Below, one piece after another: positions 26,801-38,800 of a stretch of 64,000 bases of DNA. The stretch is from NCBI RefSeq assembly GCF_022539665.2, contig NC_081340.1:3286001-3350000 (forward strand), in the 5' to 3' direction. Position 1 is the first letter of the stretch. Each line of letters opens with the position of its first letter. The notes under the pieces are model-generated. The model saw nothing but the letters and a program-made list of their open reading frames with translations, made no database searches and was not told where the DNA came from. Position numbers and translations under genes: made by a program. The DNA is from Daphnia carinata. Taxonomy: Eukaryota; Arthropoda; Branchiopoda; Diplostraca; Daphniidae.

Positions 26801-29800
26801 GTTCAGAGTCCGACTCTCAATGGGAAGTGGACAACAGAGAGTTGTAATACTTTCTCGTACCGCGTCACGCTCGTCCGAGCGTGATGGTTCCTTCTTCCTT
26901 TTTTTTTGTGTCGTTCCATAATTTTACGCCGAATTTTTCTTATTTTTTGTTTCTCCTTTTTGTTTCCATCGTTTTCTTTGTTCTTTGTTCTCCCCCAAAC
27001 AAATTTGGGAATCGTGAATTGTGAACGGCTTTTTAGGCGATGTAGTGACGTTATAGTCCTCTTTATTGTTGATTTACACGTCAATTTTCTTCTAGTTAAC
27101 GTGCGAATAATTAACCGAGCCTGATCTGGATCAAAACAGGCTATTAAACATAAAGCACGCTTGCAAGCTGTTCTTTTGCCTATCGTCTTTTGCATATAGC
27201 ACAAGTCACATGCTCTACATGTCTTTTGCCGTCTGAAACTGGTATAGATCTGAGTTTGTTAACATCGCCGAATATGCAGAGAAATCGAACGAATTGCCTT
27301 TTTTTCTGTGCTTTTTCTTGAACAGGTTGGACAGAGCCCATACATCATGCATTACAGTTCGATTGGTATTTTGTTTGTCTCGCTCGATCGAGCGAACGAC
27401 GCGTTCATCGATCAAACGAAATGCTCTTTAGCCATATGCCTATTCCCATATGCTTATTGGTTTGCGCCGTATACCTGTGGTATTCCTCCATTCATGACGC
27501 GTGTGGTCCACACAGCCAAAAGTTCAACATGTGTTTATCGATAAGGAACACGGTCACGGAATGTGTTCACAATCGACGATCACGATGAACATGGGCTGGT
27601 CGAGAACCATCACATGTACCTACTTCTTTGATGTTGTTTTTCCATTTCTTTTATCTTTCCCCGTCCGGCTTGCCGTGCTACGGAAATGTACCGTTGGAGT
27701 CGATCAGACCGGAAGCCCAGCTGTGTCAAATGAAATGCGTTAATCTGTAATGTTTTGGGGAACTACCACGGTAGCTATAGGAGGGTTGTCCCATTAACCT
27801 CGAGAGTTTTCCATGGGCTGGCATCACGTTCTTGATAGCGCTTTGTTGTTGCTCCTTGTGATTAAAACTAACGGTATAAACTAATTACTTGGGTTTGATG
27901 GCTCGGGTTCAGAGGTCAAACGGACTTGTTCTTTTCCGGAGGCCGTCCATAGGTGGGAATAACAGTTGGCCTTGATAGTGATCTTGATACACACGCACAA
28001 CCTGTCTAAATGCTGCATCAACGGTATAATTTTATTTTCTCGTTCTCTGAGTATCGTTATCGTTAACGTGATAATGAAATTTAAAAAAAGAGCAAGAAGT
28101 ACAGTATATTTGATTGTTGAAGCTCGTAGGGGTTAGTTGATTAGCGAATAAAAATGCGAATGGAATGCAGAAAAACTAGGATGATGTTCACCAAGATTGT
28201 ATGTTCGCACGCAGTAATTTTTTGCCAGTTATCATAACTATATAAATATATAGGTGAATCAGTTTGTTAGAAGCGTTGTTACCGTTATTTTGTCCCGGTT
28301 GTTCCGCTCCCTTAGCCCCCGGCTCCCGCTGTTAGGGCTCCACGCCAGCTACTGGCTTGCTTGCACCCTATCTCTACACATGCATACATATGTTCACGTA
28401 CAATGTACTTACACATGTTCCACATTTTTTTTTCTGCCGGCTCTCGTTTTACCCCATTTCCCTTTTATTTTTTATTTTTCACGCGAAGGCTATTTAGTTT
28501 GCGGGTAAAATTATTTCCCCTTTCTGATGTCTCTTCCTGCGACCTAGAACGAAAAAAGCTCTGTTCACCGCTTCTGCATTTGGAACTCGTGAGCTCAATA
28601 TTGCATTGTTCATGTCGGTTGTGTTGGCTCTGCTCGCAAGGCAGAAAAATAAGCAGACGGCTGAAGTTTCCGCCCGTCTCCCGGGTGCCGAAATGGCGGT
28701 GGCGGTGGTGGTCAGCTTTCACGCCGCTCGTTTTCACTCTGCGGACAACCGCTTCAGCAATACCGAAATAAATATTAACTGCCACGTTAAGTACGCAATG
28801 TGCGCTTCTTCCAGGAACCATTGCTAATGTAACTCCAAGCCATAAATTTGATTTATTTTTATGATAAAGCGAAGTTTCGTGAGCATAATTTAATTATACG
28901 CCTGCCGGTAGGATAGTAATTAGGCAATTATTGCAGAGAGACCGTTTGAGAAAACTTTTCAGTTATTATTAATTATACCTGTCAGTGGTAACGATAATTA
29001 CATCCTGTCTTAAATTGTTTTGGCTTATTTTGCGCGTTTGAATCCCGGAATTCAAAAGCGGATATTACCCGGTAATTTTTTCTGAAATGATTTTTGGCGC
29101 TAGATGGCAGTCTTTACAAAGTGTGTATGCATAGTTGTTTAAAGTACCAGTAGGTGGCGTTACGATGAGTTCTAAATGCAAACAACAGATGGCATTGGGA
29201 TCCATAAGTCTTTTATGTCTGCACATGCGAAGATTGTAACCTGTCATGTTTGTTAACCAGGTAATACTGGTTACGACTGTCTTTTGGCGATTTGAAACCC
29301 ATTTGAAGAAGAAAAGAACGTTTTATGCTGGCCCACGAAATGTTTCGTTTCGTAAGGTTTTGAGGATTCACATGAGATAGACAAACCTGCCTGTTGACTC
29401 TCTTTATTATCGAATTCAAAAGAGTGTAAAACGCCCTATTGATAGGCCGCAGTAAAAGACAGCGTCCACGTGATGTGAATCCACAAAACACACAAATGCA
29501 GCAAAGGGGCACAGCAATTTTAAGATTGTGCTGCACCTGTTGAAACTTTTCTTTGTTCGTTAAATGCACGCGACACCTGTCGACCTGCTTCAACGCAATA
29601 TGGGAACGGCGCAGGGGTCGATTGCTCACTCGCTCGCCTATCCCTATTACGTGTGAATCTTGTTTCAGGTAGTCTGCCACTTGATCGCCGTTCCACATTC
29701 CAATCACAAGATATTAAAACACAGACTTACGTTTCATATTCCAGATCCTTTCGTGGCTGTGTCGGAAAGGCGAGGAGACGCTGTCACGCTACCACGTCAC

Positions 29801-32800
29801 ACTGGCCGATTCGCTGGCCGCTGCCAAGTCGCAACAGCGAGAGTTTCAACGCTTCCTCGTACTGGCTCAGGTAAGTCCGATCATATTTCATTTCATCCTA
29901 CAAACCCTCTTTCATTTTGTTTCCCCAACGTGACCCTGCTATGCAACGCTATTATCGATGGCGTTAATGCGAGACAGCTAATGGCGTGTAGTGATAAATT
30001 ATACGGATGGCCGTAAAAAAATTTGCTAGAATCAGCTCAGTCGTGAGAAGAGTTCGAATTCAGTGTAAAACATAGAGGTGATACGGCGTAAGACTGAACA
30101 CTATGCTTACCTGACGCTCGAATTGGGAAGTCGAGCGATCATCGGCAGGTGGGAAATGTGTCAGCCTGGTTTCATTGTCAGTTAGGTGAAAAAAAGGGAG
30201 GGAAAGAGAGACCGAGAAAGACGTCATATCAGTGCGAGTTGAGGTTTTGTGAAAAAAAAGGAGACCGACGAGGTCTTTAAGGTCAATCTCGAGCTCGATT
30301 TTTATTTTGCTTTTCTTCGAGTTTGACTGAACGTGCAGGATAGTCTTTCTAACATGCCATGGTGGTTGGTGACCTGGTTCGACTAAATGAAGCCGCACTT
30401 TTCACAGCCTTCACGTCAATTACCTAAGAAACGGCCCGCTTATGACAGCAGTCTGTAACTTATGATTTCGTTTTTTTTTTGTTTCCCGAAAATCTCCGTA
30501 CTTCGTGTAAACGTAAATTTGGCAGTCGAGAAAGTAGGCGGGACGCGAAAAAACCAGAAGCGGTATTACCCGTGTCGTACATGTTGAACAACAACTTCCT
30601 TTATTGATAGAAAGTAACAGAATATTTTAAATCCCAGATGGAAATGTTGCAATACTTCACTGCTTTTAGACGCAAGTTCCTCTTTCGTCACATCAAATTC
30701 TTCCTTTATTTTTAGTTTTTTTTCCTGTTGAGAAAAAAAAAAAGACTGGCCAAGGGAAACTGTTTGACGTATGCGTTTCGAATGCGCATCCGGCAGTCCG
30801 TTAGCTAAGTATTCAGCGTCGTATTTCCGCACCGTCATTTCGTATTCGGTGAGAGCACACGTGACGTGCTTCCGTCTTTCATTTCATCCGCCAACATTTT
30901 TTGCTTGTAATTTGAACATTAACAATTTACCACCATTACCGTAGTGAATCGATTGTTGGCAGAAAATCGTGAAATGTTTGATCAAGTTTTACGTGAAGAG
31001 ATCAAGAGACGTTGACGACTGATGTGATGAATCTAAACAAATACGTGCGTATGTCGATGTTGTTCATTTCGTTATCGTTGTGTAAGCAATCCCTCGGCTT
31101 CGCACGGTCTTACGTTTGGTCGCTACCCCAGGAAAAAAAAGCCAAAGAAGAAATTCGGGATTGTCTATACCGTAACCGTGCATGTTACGTGTCGGATGGT
31201 TAGGTGACAGAGCACGTTACTTCCACAATCTGGTTTTGGAAATGTATTCAGCAAAAAATGGCTCCGGTTGACCCGATTTCGGGTATTGTACTTAACGTTA
31301 AAATGAAAGAAGTGTAGTACAAGGCGATAAAACGGGGGGAAAAAAAGAAAGATGTTTACTATTCATTTACATGTATAGTACACGCTGTATATCCTCACAA
31401 GTTCCTTTTCCTGAAAGCGTGCAATTAACATCTCTTCTCGCTGGCATGCCTGGCATACCGTGAACTGGGCGAAATATGGCTCATAATTCGAGAGCCCGTC
31501 GGCAAACAAGAGGACATCTTCTTTCATGTTTTTTTTTTACAATTCTCCCATAGCGCGTCAGATTTTGTGTTTATTTTTTAACGGAAAAATTCTTTTGCTG
31601 GTATCAAAATATTTCAAAGGTGAATCGCTTGATCGCTTTTTTTATTTGAGGATGTGGATGGAAAAGAAAACAGCGCTGTTTTGTAGAACTTTTTGACCCA
31701 ATTTCACTTTTTTTTTCCTTTTTAAACTCGTAAACAATTTGTATCGCCGTGGTGAATCCGCGCCATAATCAAAAGGTCTCCATGTTAATCGTTTCGGATC
31801 ATTTTGCTGTTGTTTCTTTCTCTTCCCGAGAGGCGTTTTCGATCAGCTGAATAACAATGGAGAAAATTCTGCTCTTATAAGAAGATGTGACAAAAAGAAA
31901 AACAGCAGAGAAAACACAAACATTGAAGAAGAAGAGAAAAAAAACGTGCGAATGCTGCAAAAATTCGATTACTTTCCACTTGAATTCTCACATTATTATG
32001 TCGTAAAACGTAGCGAAAAAAGAAAGAGAAACAAGTCAAATTACGTCGGAATTTCTTCGACATTTCGAAGCCGCGCACTTGGTTCCACCATTGCTCGAAT
32101 CAGTTTTATCATTTAGTTTGCCCAAATAACAACGTGTTTAGTTTTATAATTCACTCTTTCAATAATAACGCGGGCTTTGATGCACCAGAAACGCGGACGG
32201 GATTGGCCGTTCAAACGTGTAACAAAAAGGGCCAGCAGTGGAAGCGGAAGAAAAAAAAACAGAGAAGGCCAGTACCAAGTTCACTCACCTGACCGTGACG
32301 GAGCTGCCGAGGCGATTTATTACACATTTTCAAAGAAGTAAGAAAAAAAATAGTAAAAATAGAAAATAAATAAAAGGCAAATAGAATAGGGGAAAAATAA
32401 AGTAGGAGGAGAAAAACCAAGAAGAGGTAGATGAAGAGGCAGTAGAAGTACCATCTGTCGTTTGTCCGAATGTTGGCCCTTTTTTTTTTCGTTTTTATGT
32501 TACGCGTATCCTTCACACACATACGCACTTTATGTATGTGGAATGGTGGATAGAAACAAGCATACAAGCTAACGTCACGCCATTTAAGTGAGCTCGATTC
32601 TATCGTGCGGTCAAGATCCTCGCAACAGTCCCAGTACCTACTGGCCGGCCTTGTCACAGCTTATAGGTGTTTAGGTTATTGCTTCTATCGTCGTGCACGG
32701 TCGACCGTATAGAACCTGGGAATTGTTTTTCCTTCTATTTCTAGTCGTAGATTCTCTTCCTATTCTGTAAGACACCGTGTAATAACGCCGTGTAGAATCT

Positions 32801-35800
32801 CGTTCGACATCTTTCAAAAAAAATTCGTAGGCTCAAATCAATCAGCGTAGCAGCGGGGGGAGGGTGGACGAACGTCGCAATCGTCATGGGAAAACAAAAG
32901 CCCAAAACGTGAGCTGATCAAATCACGGGCCGCCTTTCGTCGTCGGGTTTCTGGGACGGGACTGATTATTCACGCTCCATCAGAGCCGATACCTTTAGTT
33001 TTGTTGCTGTATTCTTCTCGAGTGTCTGTATGTGTATGTTTCACGGCAGAAATGAGCTATTAAGGACTCGGAAAACAAAACAGTCACGTCATTGGATCGT
33101 TAGCTTGAAGCGGTACGTGTGTGTGTGATGAACGCAACCACGGGACTTCATTAGTCGATTTCAAAGCGGGAAATTTTTGTTCTTTATTTTTTTGCTTCAT
33201 TTCAACCGAAATATGTCTGCTGATAGAGCCTAGTCAAAATGACGGGCAAAGGGTCTTTTGTTCTTCGACCCTGCCGGAATGCCGGATCGTCTTTATGAAA
33301 AGTTGCTTATTAGGCGGATGCTGACGATGCTAATCTCACGCTGTTAGCGCTTTACAAAAAAAAAATATTAATAAATGAGAAATAAAACATACGAATGCAA
33401 ACACGAAAACAAACTACATGGATGGGCGTCTGTCTCTGTCCAGCGTGTGCATTTCTGTGTGCGTGTAAATAGCGTGAAGACGTGGCAAGGTGAACGAGCC
33501 GAGAGCCGAGGACGTTCACCAGCACTAAAAGCCTCTACTCTTCAACATCCCAGAAGCCTTTTTTTTTCTGGGCAGCTGGCTAGCCGAGTTCAACGAGTGC
33601 CTCTTATCACATGGAAATCAGTTCAAATGCCGTGTGATTAGCAAATGCATTAAGCTAATACTTCGAAAACGAATAGCGAAACAAAGAAATGGTTTCGATT
33701 TATTTAGTCGCATGAGAAACGAAAGAAAACGAAAATGACAAATGCTTTTATCTTTAAAGAAAAACTGAATGTAAAACAGAAATTCGAGGAAAACAAAAAC
33801 AAAAATCAATCCGGCCGTAGTGTTGAGGCCGCCTTCTTTCTGTTGCATCTTTGGCTTGACGCCGGGTGTTATCCAGCGACTCAGGGTTAGCAGACTAGTG
33901 GGGTATGTTCGGGTCCTGCGGTGGAGCTATCTGACAGTTCGGTGCCGTCCTTGCTCAGTTCAGTACGCACGAATCGCTCGCTCTCTCGATTTTGTTTTGT
34001 TTTTCTCTTTCTCTCTCAACGTGTTTGTTGTTTTAAAAAGCGTGAATTTTAAAAGACGGACAACGAAATTGCTTGTTGTAGTGAAAACTTGCCGTTATGG
34101 CCGTTGATCATTCATTCGACGACTACCTTACATACCTGATCGCCCGGAGGATTCCGCTTCATCTCGACAGTGGCATCTGGTGTTGCTGATGCATCTCATC
34201 AAAATCGCTAATAATAGTGAGCCTAACGGATTTCGTTTGTTGAAGCAGGCGACCTAGTGACGTTATTGCTCAGTGCGCGGGTGGTAGAAGAACGAGATTT
34301 TTCCTTTATTGAAAGCCAGCCAAAAAAAACAAAGAGCAAACAATTAAATCCGTCAAGATAAAGACCAAATTATCGTGTTGCGAATGCGTCATTTGGGTTA
34401 CACTTGAAAAGCAGAAGACGAAACAAAGAGAAATGAGCGTCGCCAGGCCGAGTGAGACGGGCTGTCGTTTGGTGCGGATCAAGCGCGTGCCTTCTAGCGA
34501 ATTCCATCACCAGCATCCGATTTGCGTCACCCGCAAAAATCCACAGCATCAGCATTACTTGCCGCCGATCACACTGCGAAACAGCTCCGCCCCGTCGGGC
34601 GTCAATCGAATTTGGATAAATCAGAGGCATTCTGATGCGTGGTACAGCGCCAATAGGTTCGCCGCCGTCACCGAATCTCCGCCCTATCATCACCAGGTAT
34701 GATCGTAGCACAGGGTCGCCCCGTTTCGTATTTCGTTCTAGCCGAAGATCTCTTTGGCTTCGGGGATGGCGTTATTTAGTTATTTGACGTATCCATCATT
34801 CAAAAAGAAGCGCGCCAATTTCACCGCTGGACATTAGTTCCTTCGTTCCCATCTTCTTCGTAGAATTCGATTTTTTGGTGTTGTTTGCTCTGGACCTCTC
34901 GAAAACTCGCAGGGCATTGGCACAGCCACCTGGCTTGGGTGATGCCAAAAGATTCAGCGTGCACGGTGTGCAGCGGAGGCAGACCAGCATCTTACACGTG
35001 ATAAAGTCTAGTGAACTCGATGATCAACGATGCGAGTCCACCTTCCAGTCATCACGAACCGAAATGTTGATGCCCGACCTCATAACTGGAACAAACGAAA
35101 ACAAAAGAAAAAAAAAATGTCTGCTATTGCCGTGTTTATGCTACAACAAAAGACGGGTGAAAATGAGAATAATGAGTTTTGGAAGATGAAGAAAAAATCT
35201 CGGGACCGCCCCTCATCTTCCGCAGGCACCTCAAACTGTTTGGCTAGTCTCATCATCGTAATAATCTTTGGAAAAGCACTTGATGGTGTAATCTGTTGGG
35301 CTCTTATGGTCGACGACTAGTGGCGCGATAACGAGAACGAAATTACGTTACACGATCGCCATTGTCATTAGCATTGTTTATTGGCGTTCGAGCGCTTGTT
35401 TTTTGTTTTCGGAGCAGCGCGGCCGTGGCCAACCGCCCGTTTGGCCTATACGCAGCCAAACAACATGAAAATTGGATTCTCGTTTTTCAGGGTGAAAGCA
35501 AAGAATCTAACGAGCTCGTATCATGAAAACATAAGTATTCGGCCTTCTTCTATACGGCTTGCAAGTTGTTGCGGTTTTTAGATTTCGTGAATCACCCACT
35601 AAACTTTTCGCCTGCTGCTCTATAAAAAATTTCTCTCTCTCTTTCACCTGGTTGCTTCCGATGCGCGTGTTTCCTATCCAACTCGCATGTTTTTTTTTAA
35701 ACATCGTCATATATCGATATGGGAATAAGGAAACAAAAGGGTGCGCCAGAGGTCGGCGGGATTATCGTGCGTTTCCGCGTCTCGAGAAAGCTCTGATCGT

Positions 35801-38800
35801 ATAGGCGAGAGTGTAGGAATGGCATCGATCTCTATGAGAAGCACGTAACTTTCTCTCACCCACAACATTTCGTCGCGCCTTCATCAACAACGGGGCAACC
35901 GACGTCTTCCGAGAAGAAACAATAGACACGCCAAAGTAAAGAATAGGACCCAAAATAAAAGATTTTCCAGTTGCCAAAGCATCGGCGATCAGGAGAAACT
36001 GACAAATAACAATTTTTCGAGATAGATGGATATGTTTGCTGTAGCTAATTTGCATTCGCCGGTTAGCCTGTCAATCTGTCTCAACTTTCTTGAAGTTTAC
36101 GACTGGATTGTTTGATCGCACGGTAGTCGTCTTCCGGGAAGTCGGTTGTCTTGGAATTGCGCGTTCATGTTTCTCTACGTCTGCCTCTGTGTGTGTGTAT
36201 ATGAATCTGTGGCCAAAGAAATACTACTCTTTGCAAATTCGACGAATTGTAACGAAAGAGGATGTTCTCACGTTAAACTAATCTGATAAGCTATGCCGAA
36301 ATGTGTAGCCATCTTGAGAATACTTAATCTTTCCTTTTTGCTTTCGTCGGACGCGTATCCGATGAACCGTTAACCCCATCGAATTCTCGTGAACTCCCGT
36401 TGCTTTTTACGGAGAAGGACGGCCGGCGAAACGTGGAATTCGTTAATTATTCCATATGACGATAACGAAGCGACGTAACTCAATCACAGTCATGAACTTT
36501 TTCGTTTCTATAGTTATCAACGGCTCAATTACAAATCATCCGTACGAGTGATTTGAACGATCGTGGCGGTTGCTTAGGATACGGAAAGAAAATCCGCACA
36601 CTGCTATACAAAGTGGAGAACATGATATAACAGATCGTCCTCCTCTTGACAGCTCCAAAAAAATTTTTTTATCCTTTTAAGCTCAACAAGGGGGATGGAT
36701 GCGGATCTTCTTTTTACATCCAAAGTCTATTCAGCTGTATACGGATGAATGTTTACACGAGAACGTTCTTCGTGCATCGAAAAGAGGCTGGGTCCCTATA
36801 TTCATACAAAAACGAGGGGAGGATCGGGATGAACCTCCCCCCTCAGCTTTTTTTTCCTTTTCATCCCTTCTTTGTGCTGGCGGCCTTTTATGTATATCTG
36901 TCACGTGTTTGGGTCGTCGTCGGGGTTATCGAAGAGGGCGTAACTAAACCCGGCAGATGGTTTTTTCCCTCTTTAAACGAAAGAATAAGAGAACTTTTTT
37001 GCTTGTTCCCCTCCATCACTGTGTTTAGTGTGTGCGCCCTCTTGTTCGACGATTTCGAACAAGAGGAAAACTGAGAGGAGAGCGTCTCTTATTTTTCCAA
37101 TACTGCGTCAACTTCGACCCTCTTCTCGCCTTTACACAAAGCGAACGTCCCTCCCCGACATTTAATTTTTGCCGTTTATTTGACGGCCAATGGACTGTGT
37201 CGCTCGGGATCAGCTTGCCAAGTCCCCCAAAAACCCGAGCGGCTGCAACAGATGAAATGCGAACACAGCGGGCTGTTTCCCAACTCTAACCAACATCGTT
37301 TAATATGTACAATGTGTGTGTGCTGATTCCAGTTGACAGTTGATCTGTTGGCTAAGTTATTTTCGATGCTTCTTTCCCCCCTCGTTTTGTGGCCGTGAGG
37401 TTTGTGGGAATAACTGGCCATATGCTGCCAGCCGCGGTAATCTCTCACATACGTAGCCCTTTTTTAATTTTCTACCCTTGCAAACATTGGGCCAACTGTT
37501 GAATTATGGATTTATATATTAGATAAATATCGGTTTGATCTTTGGCGCGTGTCAAATGCTCGCCCATTGCTAATTCGCCATGAATATTCAATGCTAACTG
37601 CGGAACAGTCCAACGTTCCCCCCGTTCCGTTTGATAAACGACTTATTTTTTTTTCGCTGTAAATAGTTGGATTTACTAATAAGTGGTGACGGTTGAACGA
37701 CCGCCTTTACCAAAGTTTTGACAGTTTTTCAAATACCCTTTCGTCTAATTTAGTGAGCGAAGCGGATCGTCAAAAACGACGGCATTCCAAATCGTGCATA
37801 AGTAAAAAAAAGGGCCTTTTTAAAAACCTTCTATATTTCCTTGACTGTTTTTGGAGTTGCAAACACGCCATCCTTAATGGTCGATTGGATTCTTGTTTTT
37901 TTATTCGTTTGCCTATTGTCGTATTTCATAATTAATATAGAGACATGGAAGTTGCCACTTGGCCTCGGGACTTTCCAGTACCCGGAGGGCGGCTGCAAAA
38001 GAAAAGTTGTTGGTTTTCCCCCCATTAAATATCCGACCAGGGCGTCCAAGTGGCAACATTTTCAAACGAGCGTTGAGTTCTTGTCTTTCGTTTCACTTTT
38101 TTTTTTTTTGTTGTTGTCGTTTTTTTTTTGTTGGTTTTGTTGGTTTTGTATTTTTTTGTCCCCTTTCTTAGCGACGATGAACTTGGATTTTATCGTGATC
38201 GTCATTTGCTTTGATGGAATCGAACGCACGACGTGGCACTTTCTCTGCCGACTCCTCTCCAGTCCCCACCAACTAAAACTCCCGCTCCAGCCTTACCTTT
38301 CTATATAAATTCGTGATTGTCTTGGAACATTCCAAAGACTCGATGGTTCAGTCATCCCAAATGGATTTTTTTTTCTGTTTTGAACGGGTTTGGAATTATC
38401 CCGCACTCGTTATCTCTCTTTAGTTTTTGATTTCATCACCGAAAATTGTTTGGACTTGGCGAGAAGCAAGCATCCGCGACCGAAGGCTCTTAGAACCCGT
38501 CTCTTTTTAAACCTTCCAGGCAAATGCCAGAGTGTTCCATCCATTACAAAAAAAAAAAGTATAAAGAACAAAAAATAACCATTTTATACACGTAAAGCAG
38601 TTGGTTGTTGCGTTTTTTTTTTTTTTTTTCAAACCCATAATCCGTCAAAAAATCACGTAGGATAAACTATTTAGCTGGAGCAGCGGTACTCGGTGCGATT
38701 GGGCAAAAAGAACGAACGTCATCGTGTAACCTGCGCCACCGCTCCCACCTTTCGTACGGAACATTGTGTATACATGTTGACGATAGCCCTAAGAGCAGAA

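Larger units (their letters stand above)
22313..29744 (+). other. RhoGEF intron of 7.4 kb containing an internal promoter
   Basis: Apart from the alternative first exon at 25195 and the motif cluster at 29097-29194 (both listed), I see no coding gene. There is a 23-base C run at 23591-23613, many T- or A-rich runs, and a GC-richer block at about 24840-25310 that stands out from its AT-rich surroundings. Frames near 22791-23324 (plus), 28465-28821 (minus) and 29213-29707 (minus) lack family features. Confidence 0.6.

Noticed and set aside
29213-29707. 164-codon minus-strand frame in the RhoGEF intron
   Set aside because: No domain, motif or codon bias; it overlaps the CTCF-like cluster at one end; probably chance.
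34370-34711. 113-codon minus-strand frame opposite the 34433 first exon
   Set aside because: Antisense shadow; the plus-strand frame has the donor and the matching phase.
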